A DNA stretch of 64,000 bases. It comes from Pithys albifrons albifrons. Lineage: Eukaryota; Chordata; Aves; Passeriformes; Thamnophilidae. A program made the position numbers and the translations under genes. The stretch is from NCBI RefSeq assembly GCF_047495875.1, contig NC_092474.1, positions 3,365,001 to 3,429,000 on the forward strand, in the 5' to 3' direction. Of the stretch, positions 40,101-49,690 are shown one piece after another. Within the stretch, counting starts at the first letter, position 1. Every line of letters begins with the position of its first letter. Under the pieces are notes generated by a model. It was not told the DNA's origin. It ran no database searches and worked only from the letters and a program-made list of their open reading frames with translations.

Positions 40101-42324
40101 TTAGAGGAGAAATGATCAAGGAGGGTTTCAATCTATATCTGTGGTCACAGTGTAAAAAAACCAAAAACAGACCAAAAAAAACCAGACCCACAACACAAAA
40201 ACTCATATGCTCCAGTATAAAAAATATGCTTAAATACATAGTCTGCACACAATACAAACTCTGAACTCTGTTATCACATTACTGTTCTGTTCCAATCTCT
40301 TCCATACATTCCAAGGGCTCTGTCTACTGAGTCTTTTTTGGGGGAAAAATCATTTTCAGGCTAAGAAAAGCCCATATGTTTGCACAGTTGTAAGACAGAG
40401 CAATGCAGAAAAGGCTAGGAAAAAGCCATGCACAAAAGCCAAAATAAAGACACAGCCATTTACATATTTAGCTTTTACTGACCCTCTGTTTAGAGTTAGT
40501 TGTCAACAATTGGAGTTATTTAGCATTAGGACACAAGATTAAAGCCTATATATATAACACGCATGTATATGTGAAATAAGCAGCATGCCACATTCTTCTC
40601 TGTTCCAGATGCAGAAATCCAGCATAAATCTGGTGCAAATACGACAATTTCTTTAGAATGTCTTAATTTGTAGTCCCAGACAAACCTGGGTGCATTCTGT
40701 GGTTTCAGTCTGGGGACCACATCAAGTGTTCCAGGAACAGGAAAAGAGAGAAAAGATTGGTCCAGACTGAAACAGATCATTTTTCTTAGTGCACAAAGGA
40801 AAAATGAACAAAAGTTGTTTGGGATCAAACAGAAATTAAATGCATTGAGTTTTTCTAAACTTTCAATTCCATGTCTTTTGGATTAAACACTTGACTAAAT
40901 TCAGTCCTAATTGCTGGGTGTTTCCTAGTCCCTAAGGATCTATTTACTTATCTTTCCTTTTTGATAGATTTACAATCCAATAGAAATTTTCCATTTTGAA
41001 CATTAGGGTGGAAATACCTGTGCTCTTGGAGATCAATAGAGATATCTTGCTAGATTCCCTGGGACCAGGAACAGTCTGAGCTGCTGAAGATACAAACATT
41101 TAACTAAGGGATAAGGAGACACAGCTGCAAAGCCACTCTGAGAAGGGGAGCTCATCTTTGGCAATTGCTCTGCAGACCTTGGCTGCTGAGTAAGTCCCAG
41201 AGCAAGGCACATACTCAGGGGCTCTGACCACTTCTGGGACTTCAACTCTGCTTTGCTCCAGCTGGGAAGGTTCATGGTTGGCACAGCCAAGGCTGCAGTC
41301 CCTTGTGCTCCAACCACCCTTCTGAGAACCTACAAAATACTGGTCAAAACAAAAATTACAGTGGTTTTTTTCTCCTTAAAGATACTTCATAGCAGTACTA
41401 AAGCAGCAGCTATTAAGTGCTGAGCAGAGTTTAAAACCACAGAAGAGACTGCAGAGACCTTCTATAGGTAACAATACATAGACTTATTTGTAGGCTGGCT
41501 GTCTTCACAGTGTATCATTGTGTTACATCTTTGTGGTAGGAATTCAGTGTCTTGAAAGGGAGAAAGATAAGTCACAGTGCCAGGTTTTGATTTCTAAAAG
41601 TTACAGTGAGTTTGAGAAACACACTTGATGGACAGTTGTTGATTGCATCCCAAGGCTCCAGGCAAAGCAGTGGAATAATTTGTATTGAGATATGTCAGCA
41701 GACACAAATCAGCAATACAGAGGCTGTGGGCTGCCATAGGACAACCTTTGCCATTTCTGCCTCTCATAGATAAGAAGTCAACAGGAAGATCTAAACTAGT
41801 AATAGAACACCTATAGGAGATTTACATGTCACATGTGCTCTTTATGTGCATAGAGACATATGTGTATATTGGCTTTGCTAATCCATGCCTACCCTGGGAG
41901 GAGAGGAGCTGGAACCTGCTTCTCCCTCAAGTCTTGGCTTCCTTGTAGCATTTAAATTAATCACCATAGCATGTATTTTGAATTAAACTTCACTTTGATA
42001 ACCGGATTCTGTAAGGTAATAAATGTAACCAGAGAGAGCACAGTGAGTCCGGAATAGCCCCAATACATCACAATGGGAAGCACTTCATTTCAGAGCACAG
42101 AAAGCCATCTTTGCAGAGGTATGTCACCTTCCCTCAGTTCTGGGAGCTGGAATGATTCAGAGAGCAATAAGCCCTTTTGGTGTACCTAGTGTTTTCATCA
42201 TTGCTGACAAAACCATCCAGTGTATGTTTGTGCTGGTTATTTTTACAGATATTGCTGATAGCCAAGTGGTAGAACGTGGGACAATTTAGAAGGCGAGCAT
42301 ATGAGGGCTGTTTACTCCACAAAA
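31122..42324. other. Intergenic DNA downstream of ADGRD1
   Basis: This is the sequence immediately 3' of the receptor gene. It contains a 170-codon plus-strand ORF (31263-31775) and a 146-codon ORF (35712-36152) in a more GC-rich patch, neither with a recognisable product. It also holds an AT simple repeat at 31.96 kb and A-rich runs near 40150-40190. An additional AATAAA on the minus strand near 39.2 kb could serve a longer ADGRD1 transcript, but nothing shows that. Confidence 0.7.
31958..31996. repeat. AT-rich simple repeat with dyad symmetry
   Basis: Interrupted TATACATA and ATATATAT units form a partly self-complementary block of about 38 bases. No function is suggested. Confidence 0.75.
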
Positions 42325-42469
42325 CAATATGGCAATTCCCAATTTATTAGGCAGAGATTTAAAAAAAAGCAGTTTTCTACTGTTTTTAACAGTGAGAAAA
42401 AGCTGGTGGACACGGTGTCAGAGGTCCTGGATGTATGGCTTGGCTTCCTCCGAGGAGCTGCTCCTGCTG
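42325..42469 (-). other. ADGRD1: ADGRD1 proximal 3' untranslated region
   Basis: About 145 bases lie between the stop codon and the expected cleavage point of the nearest poly(A) signal. The start is firm because of the stop codon. The end is an estimate: cleavage is expected 10-30 bases beyond the signal at 42343-42348. A longer 3' UTR running further left is possible; transcript data would decide. Confidence 0.6.
42343..42348 (-). terminator. Poly(A) signal AATAAA for ADGRD1
   Basis: On the minus strand this is a perfect AATAAA, starting 121 bases after the TGA stop. About 15-30 bases beyond it the minus strand reads TTGTTTTGTGG, a G/U-rich stretch of the kind expected for a downstream cleavage element. 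It is the first canonical signal after the stop. Usage is not proven by sequence alone. Confidence 0.65.
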
Positions 42470-42565
42470 TCAGACTGCTGATAAATCAACGCGGTTGGCT
42501 GAGTTGGTGCTTTTCTCCCAGGTGTTGAGCTTTGTGGGGGTTGTGCCTGGCCTGTTCCCAGTCAT
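42470..42565 (-). CDS. ADGRD1: ADGRD1 last coding exon: C-terminal tail and stop
   Basis: The final coding segment is 96 nt: 31 codons plus a TGA stop at 42470-42472. It reads MTGNRPGTTPTKLNTW and ends ANRVDLSAV. The acceptor on the minus strand is TTTTGTTTTCCAG, and the first codon is a phase-0 ATG, an internal methionine rather than a start. The last residues Ser-Ala-Val match the class I PDZ-ligand pattern (S/T-x-hydrophobic at the C terminus), so binding of a PDZ scaffold is possible but inferred. The middle of the exon differs from human at several positions while the final RVDLSAV is unchanged, which suggests constraint on the extreme C terminus. Confidence 0.95.
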   Translation of the reverse strand: MTGNRPGTTPTKLNTWEKSTNSANRVDLSAV

Positions 42566-43215
42566 CTGGAAAACAAAATAGTGCAGAAAAGAGATTTATT
42601 TCTTTTGCCAAACCACTCTCGCCTGGATGAAATAAAAGCTTTGAAAGCATCTATTTACATTACAGTGTTGTTACAGGGTCTTGAGAGCATATGCCATAAA
42701 GGATTTCTAAACAGTTATTGCCAGGATCTAAGGTGATTGGCAACGATCACTTAATAGTATCTATCATTTCAGATGTCTGGTTCTTTATAAAAACAACTGC
42801 CTTTTGCCTCAAGACAATTTAAGGAGAGGTATAAAAGCATATTCACATGTTGCCTTAAGAGTTTATGCCTCAGGCTCAAATGTAAGAATGGCCTATCAAA
42901 AAGCCATCATATCAGAGCAATACATTGCCAAAATGCTGCTGGAATGGGAATGATCTTATTGAACCAGACTCCAGAGTTCAGAAACCGTTGTTTACTTCTA
43001 CTGGATAGTTTAGGAGAAAGCAGAATTTTTTCCTTTGCTTTCAAAACAGGTATTGTAGCTGCAACTTTAATGCTTGCTGATTCCACCTGTCTACATCATG
43101 CATTAGGTTAGTACTAAACATACCTTTGTCTTCTCATATCCTGTTCTTTCCAACTGAAATTAATGTGGAACATTTTCAAATAAAATAGGGGGGGATAAAA
43201 AGGAGGAATACTCAC
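42566..43215 (-). other. ADGRD1 last intron (650 bp)
   Basis: This intron lies between the tail exon and the last coding exon, with GT donor (GTGAGT) and AG acceptor (TTTTCCAG) on the minus strand. I see no repeat, ORF or structured element in it. Confidence 0.9.
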
Positions 43216-43308
43216 AATGTCTGAATTGAAGGGTTTCACATTGATGTTGCGAGTGGAACTGCTGGTAAGGGACCAGACCTTGGTTTTGTGCTTAAAGGCA
43301 GCTCTAAC
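43216..43308 (-). CDS. ADGRD1: ADGRD1 exon: membrane-proximal cytoplasmic tail
   Basis: This 93-nt exon in phase 0-0 encodes 31 residues. It starts VRAAFKHKTKVWSLTSSS, continues with a variable stretch (TRNINVKPFNSDI), and ends at the donor ATT|GTGAGT. The acceptor on the minus strand is a long pyrimidine tract ending CCCCCCAAAG. The first 18 residues follow helix 7 directly and match the ADGRD1 tail very closely. The basic start (R, K, H, K, K) fits a helix-8 or membrane-proximal region. Serine and threonine residues after W are plausible phosphorylation positions, which is inferred only from composition. Confidence 0.95.
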
Positions 43309-45457
43309 CTTTGGGGGGAAAAGTGAAAGAAGGTAGAAGAAGTCTTTTGAAAAAATTGTGTTTATTTTCACAGGTGCAGCCTACAATCATTTCCCCATTA
43401 TCCTTCCTCCACATTAATATCACTGTGCTAATAAACAACAAACAATCCACCCCTAGGCTTTTCTCTATATTTATGGTCTTACTGTAAAATTTAACTTTAC
43501 TCTTCAGTTGTCCATATTTTAAATAAAAAGTCTTGTGCAACCTTACTTATACCTCATTTCATTATCTGGGTAATCCCATCCTCCCAGATTTCCAAGGTAA
43601 GACTGTCTTACCATTCATCTCATTAAAAATAAAAATAAAAAAAAAAGATAAAAGCCAAAACTGCTATGCATATAAACATACATTGCCAGCATTTGCAGTC
43701 CTGATTTGAATGATTTCATAGAATGCCATTATATTGATTTCAGCAGCTCACCAGCACATTTTTCACATTTCCTAACTAAATATCCAGCCCCAGGCTGGGC
43801 CACAAGGTCCCCCATTCAGGCAGGCTCTCCCTGGAGCTCACACAGCCTTGATACATCCACATGCCACAAGGACAGAAAGCAGCTGCCAGCCTGTTGTAAA
43901 CTGAATTATTTAAAGATGCTGGATGAAACTCTATAGAGATGCAGCAATATTCTTCACCATGGTGAAAATAATCAGCTGCATAAAGAAAAGACAGTGGGAC
44001 AGGCATCCTTTGGGCAAGGAGGTGAGATTTATCCAGGATTACTGGCTGGAAGGGATTGATGTTATGACCCATCCTCCTGTACTTCTTTATATGTGTGCCT
44101 TTCTGTCCAGATACACTGGGAATAAAGTCCACTTTACTCAACCGCTTCTGTACCAAATCTAAGATTTCTCTTTACAAAACTTGAGTTTTACTTCTATGTT
44201 AAGAAAGAAAATCTCAAGAAGAGTTCTTGCTGCTTAGCTGAGGAAGTATTTTAGACATGCACAGCATGTGATGGCGCCAGTAAGACCTGCTCTCCAAAAC
44301 TGACAGCTCCCATCAGCTATGTGCAAACTGTTTTTTGAGGATATAAATTCTGAAAAGTTTCTGAATTTAATTTCTCATGAGGCTCCAGGAAAAATGACAG
44401 CAATCCAAATATTTGTATTTGATATAAAATATTTGAAGCCTGAAGCTTTCCAGGCCTGGGGGAGAACAGAATGAAGAAATATTTTTCCTCCCTACCTTTA
44501 ACCTGCCTGCTTCACTTTAGTTGATCTCAATAAAGATCAAGAATTTCATAGTCGGTCATGACTCTTCAAACTGAATGTGGCAGAAATCCATCAATGAAGG
44601 CTCTGAGACTGAATAGGTTGGCAAATAATAATAATAATGTCTCCACAAAAGAGCTGGAGTGCTGTCACACAATCAGCAGCAGCAGGTTATGGGGCAGAGC
44701 TACTATTACATCCAGAAGAAAGAACTGGGGGGAAAGCAAAGCTGTGTGTGTGTTCTGAGCAGCACCCCAGCACTGTGCTGGAAATGGTTTCCATAAGAAA
44801 CAGTTGTTAGCAGTAATACATGTTGTTGAGCAGCATTTTCTGCTCTCTGTCACAGGAGGAGAGGATGCTGCCAGCCCCATTTACATCAGCCTTGCCTTGG
44901 CTTTATCCCAGTTGCTCTACCAGAGCCTTAATGCAAAAAGACGCCACAGTCCACGAGGAAAACCTGAACTTCCTGCCAAGAAAAATACCTGGAATATTTT
45001 CTACTCTGTTTGGTTTCCCATTAAGGACTGCATGAGCAACATCCTAAAGTATGTTGTGCTGAGAATAATATTTATTTTCCTCTTTTGAACTGTGAAAATG
45101 ACAGGGCTCCCCAACAGGGATTGCCACAGTGAGTGCTGCTCCCACTTTTTAAGCAGTGCAGTCCATGCCCTGCTCAGCCCCTCCAGCTCTCAGGAGAGCT
45201 TCTTTCCTTACTCTTGAACTGCCTTCTCTTATCTTTTTCCTTTTTGTCTAACCTTTCTTATGCTAATTAAAACAAATGTCAAGCTTGGGCCAAAATTCTG
45301 GGAGTTACAAAGCCACTACTAGCCATGTATTAATTAAAAGAAAAAAGAAATTGGTGACAGAGCAGGAAAGGATAACTGAGAAAGTCTGTTCTTGTTTTAC
45401 ACCCATGTTCTTTGAAATGGGTAACACTGAATTTGTTAATACCATTTGGTTACATAC
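43309..45457 (-). other. ADGRD1 penultimate intron (2,149 bp)
   Basis: This intron runs between the 42-nt exon and the tail exon. It holds an A-rich stretch near 43627-43650 and a short (AAT)n run near 44627-44638. ORFs of up to about 126 codons on either strand have no recognisable product and are treated as chance. Confidence 0.88.
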
Positions 45458-45499
45458 CTCTGAGTTGAGAAGACAGTGAAACAGGAACATGAAAAAACC
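45458..45499 (-). CDS. ADGRD1: ADGRD1 42-nt exon: cytoplasmic half of transmembrane helix 7
   Basis: A very short exon of 42 nt encodes exactly 14 residues, GFFMFLFHCLLNSE. This is the F-x-F-H-C helix 7 end typical of adhesion GPCRs. On the minus strand it is preceded by a pyrimidine-rich acceptor ending TCTGTTTTCAG and followed by the donor GAG|GTATGT. Both ends are in phase 0, so it can be included or skipped without changing the frame, but skipping would remove half of a transmembrane helix. The human protein has a nearly identical segment as I remember it. Confidence 0.95.
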
Positions 45500-46712
45500 C
45501 TGAAAACAGATAAAAGGGAGAAGGGTGAGATTGGGCTGTGAAGAATCAAATACAGTAAATTTGTGTCTTGCTGTATCATAAAGAGCAGCTATTGGGGATC
45601 TGTAAATATTGGAGTGCACTAAACTGTGCCCCAAGAGAAACAGGAGAAACCTGCAGCATTAGATTACTATCTTGTCTAGAATTTACCCTATAAAAAGGCA
45701 CCTCCTAAACTTCTCAGTACTAAAGGAAAAACCTGGCTGAAAACAGGCAGGAATTTTGTTTTCATGACAACAACAGAGCCTTTTGTTTGTGCTTGCAAAG
45801 ACCAAGGCAGAGGGAAGTGCTCTTTGGGAAACACCAGATCAGTACTTTTTTACCTTAGAAAAGCAAGGTATTAGCACCATTTTCACAGCAGAATTTTGCT
45901 ATCTTTGGGCTTTTTGTCCAATGCACAGTGAAAAGGTCCCATCCTCTTTTCCTCACAAAATGATTTTATTTTCTTTTGGGGAGTATTCAGCCAAACTTAC
46001 CTTTTTTCTTTATTTTTGAATGAAAATGGAACTTTTCTTATCAGCTTATGTGGAAAACCCAGTTTAACTCTTTATGTTCATAGTTTGTTCCCAAGACACA
46101 GAAGGATTTATAGAAGTTTATTGTTTCTTCCTCTTTGTAATTATTATCTGGGAAAGAACTGCAAGACACCTATAGGTTTAGGCCTCTACTGAGATAGATG
46201 TCTGCTTAAAGCTAAGCAGATGTTTACATTCCTGCTTGGACACAGCTATTTTTTTGAGTTTGTGTACCAAGAAGATGAGGGTCTTTTTGTCCAAATGCAA
46301 GAGTTCAGCACATGGAATGGCTCCACTTTTCATCTTTCCCACACACTTCTGTTTGCTTTCCTTTAGCCTCAGGAATGAAGACACAAACTGACACTGAAGA
46401 ACTGGCCTGGTATCTGTGCTGAGGAATCCTGCCTGTGGCATATGGTGCAGGAAGAAAGAATTTCATTTCTCAAGCCCACTAACTCATGTATTTAATTATT
46501 GCTGCTGGAAACACTAAGGAGTGGGATACAAGTTCTGTTCAGAGAAAAGCAATTGGCAGCCCAGTTGTGGTCAACACAGACTTAAAAGACAGAGGAAGGA
46601 ACACAGAAAAAATGCAATAAAAGCACAAGCATTTGAAAACATTACTAATGATCCATTTAATTGGATCTCAGCACCAGTTCTGTAACCATAAACTTTCCCA
46701 ACAGGTACTTAC
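45500..46712 (-). other. ADGRD1 intron between the helix 6 exon and the 42-nt exon (1,213 bp)
   Basis: A GTAAGT donor and TTTTCAG acceptor bound this intron on the minus strand. Nothing else is recognisable inside it. Confidence 0.9.
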
Positions 46713-46839
46713 TTGTAGTGAATTGAAAACAGCAAAAATGTACTGAAATACTAAAGCGTGGGCATTGACAGCCAAAATCCCAAAGATCCATGAGCTTCCC
46801 AGGATTGGGAGGAGAACAGCAACAGCTTTAGCTGTCAGT
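46713..46839 (-). CDS. ADGRD1: ADGRD1 exon: transmembrane helix 6 to start of helix 7
   Basis: This 127-nt exon contributes the last base of a split lysine codon and then 42 residues, beginning [17 protein letters not shown] and ending [12 protein letters not shown]. It covers helix 6, the short extracellular loop 3 (around VNAHA) and the first part of helix 7. The S-W-I-F-G segment is the helix 6 signature common to adhesion GPCRs, and A-F-K/L-T-A-K is the junction expected in ADGRD1. Read on the minus strand, the acceptor is a pyrimidine-rich tract ending CTCTTTCAG and the donor is CAA|GTAAGT. The reading frame is open and ends in phase 0, which fits the next exon. The exon supplying the other two bases of the lysine codon (end of helix 5 and intracellular loop 3) was not found in the window. 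Confidence 0.96.
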
Positions 46840-47600
46840 CTGAAAGAGAAAATGAAACCAGGACATGTGGTGAGACAGTTAAACAAATCTCAGCCCACAC
46901 ACCAAGAAGTTTATCAATTATGTTCTGGCAGCAAGGCAATGTGTGTAACCCTCTTTAACATGAAATTCTTCTAATGGGCAAGGCTTTTAATTATTTTTCA
47001 TCTATAAAAATGGTGATAACAGAATCTTGGTATCACATGGGATAAGTATAGATGGAGAGTCAGTAACTGAGGGTGCAGGGGAAGAGATGGAGAGATGGTC
47101 CTCTAACTATTGCAGTCATACCTTCAGTTTACAGTGAAGCAACATTTTCTCAGTGAGGAGTCAATTGTAACAGTCAAAAACAGTGGGCAAAACTGAGAGA
47201 AAAGGCATCATCACATGGAAAAACTAAACCCACTGTACAGTACACCCAAAATACATTTGCTCAGCATAGAGTCAAGAAAAGACTGTATTTCCCTTACAGA
47301 AAGTGGCTTGGGATTTTTTAATCACCACAAATGGGAATCAACATGATGTAACTCTGCCAAGTGCAAATCCTCTTAACACCCTGGCATTATTCTGCTACCA
47401 CCCTGCTTTGTTCAGAGTTGATTCAGGGAAATGGAGATCAGATATTGAAATAGCTTGTGATTCTTGGAGATCCCTACGGATATATGTTCACTCTCCTTAG
47501 TTTGGAGGATTTGGCAGAATTTCAATGAAAGGTAGTATGACAGCTGAAAAGTTAATAGCACTGAGAATATAAGAGGGATTTTTGGGTTTGCCTCAATGAG

Positions 47601-47635
47601 TTATGTACAGGGTGTTTATTATGTACAGGGTGTTT
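47601..47635. repeat. Tandem duplication, 18-bp period
   Basis: The 17-mer TTATGTACAGGGTGTTT occurs twice in succession, separated by a single A. This is a recent local duplication in the large intron, with no known function. Confidence 0.9.
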
Positions 47636-49672
47636 GTTACAGTGGAAGACAAATTGAATTGTGGTATATCAGATAATTAAATGAACACAGGAAATTCCTG
47701 CAGCAGCTGAATTCTGTGGACCAGATTTGACATAAAGAGTAAACAAAGGGAACCACAGAGTAAATAAAGGAACTGGATTTGGGATTGTGAGATCACAGTG
47801 AGGTCTCCTGAGTGTATTTGTAGCCATCTCCATTAAACACCAAAGAACCACTTTCCGCAAGGAGCTCATTTCCTTTGTCTGCAACAGGAATTAGGGGCAG
47901 CCAAACCTCCCAGAGAGCTCAGGACCCTGTAGAAGAGTCCTGGGCAATACTTGTACCTGTTTTCTGCTCTGACATAAAAATTGCTAATATCTCTCAGCCA
48001 CTTCTGAGTGAAACAGGCACAACTGGCACAATTTAACTCACAAAGTTGTGTGTTTATCCCACACAACTTCCTTCTCCCTATGAAGTGCTCAGAGCATCAG
48101 CTCTGCTTCATGCTAATGAATTGCTCTGCAGAATTGTACTTTTGTGTCTGCATATAACCTGTAATATTGACTTTGAGAGTATCAGAGTGATAACTCTACA
48201 GAGTGTTTCCAGTCTAACCTCAGCAAAAATAGGCAGCCAACAGATTATCCTATAGAGGTCCTTGCCACGGGATGCTGTGGACAATGGACAGGGATCCTGT
48301 AAATCTGTGAATTCACAGAAGATAGTTCTGTTGTGGATTGTTAAATGTGACAATTCAGGTGCAGCCACTTGGGCAGGACATCCCAAATTTTGTGTGTTGA
48401 AAGGTGGGAGTATTCAGAGAAGAATTATTCTGCTTGACCTTTATAGTGGGGATACAGGCTTGGATGGACACCCAGCCCACCTGGATTAATCAGAGATGGC
48501 AGTTCTGTTCTTAGCCCAAACCATCTGGCTTCTGGATGAAAACAATAAACACCTCCCCAGCTCGTTTTCAGATCAGTTTGGTCAGATAAAGGGAGGTGTG
48601 AAATAGCACAGGGGTACGTGACCAATACTGGAGTTAATAAATCACATGGTTTTTTTTCCAGTGCTATGCAGCCAGTTCACAGCACTGCCCAACCCAAAAG
48701 CACTCGTGACATCTGTCCACTCTCTAATCACTCAAAAAACTCATGAATCCCACAGGGCAAAACATTCTCACTGTCAAGACACTACTAACTAGACAGCCCA
48801 GTGCAGTTTTGCCTGTTGAGGGGAAATAGATGATCCACCTCATTTTCAGTGACAGCTATCAAAGGACAGACTTGGGCAGCTGAGAACTATTTTGGTGGTA
48901 CAAGACAGAAAGCACAAGGAAGGGACCTGTCCTCATTTGAAACATCCTCAACCAACAAGGCAGATCTAACCCTGGCTTATCACAGCACTTACAAACAGTT
49001 AACTCCTGTTGTGGCCCTTGGGATTTTAGCTCATGCTTACAATTAAATATGTTGTTACAATATCTCAGTGAATTTAATTAGAGAAGTCAAGAGGACAGTA
49101 AAGGAAATAGGGGTAGTGAAAAACTAAAAGTCAGCTCAAGCTTACTAAAGTTACATTTTTTTAGGAAATTATGAGATTTCAATTTAGCTGGAAACCTCTG
49201 CAAGGGAGAAAGCTGTTCCAGGGAGATTAATGTCCTACTACACCTTGTACCCCCTCATACAGAATAAAGTCCAGGCCCAGAGGAGTGCACAGAGATGCAT
49301 GACAAGAGACCACTTGGAATTAAACCAAACATAAAGCAAATGAGAGTTTTGCACAACACAATTCGAGGAAGAAGTCATTTAATTAGAGACACGATGTCTT
49401 GTTCATTTCAGTGACCTGAGCACACACTTGGTCACACACTTGACTTAAAGTGTCTGGTGAAGAACTGCACAGGTGTCAGGCTTATAGGGAAATCTGGGAC
49501 AGGGAAGAATCTGGAATTTGGTTGGATTTTCTTTTTTTTTTCTGTACTGATTCATATTTCTGTGTCCCTGGCCATGAATATTTCTGCACAATTCAATTTG
49601 ATTCTCAAGGAGTTAGTCCAGGCAGAAAATGAAGGAATACCTTAAAGCTTCTGCTCCTATTTAAATTTAAAA

Positions 49673-49690
49673 TGCATCTTAAAAGATGCA
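49673..49690. repeat. Short palindrome, 8-bp arms
   Basis: TGCATCTT and AAGATGCA are perfect reverse complements separated by AA. An AT-rich symmetric stretch (TTTAAATTTAAA-like) lies just to the left. Confidence 0.8.
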
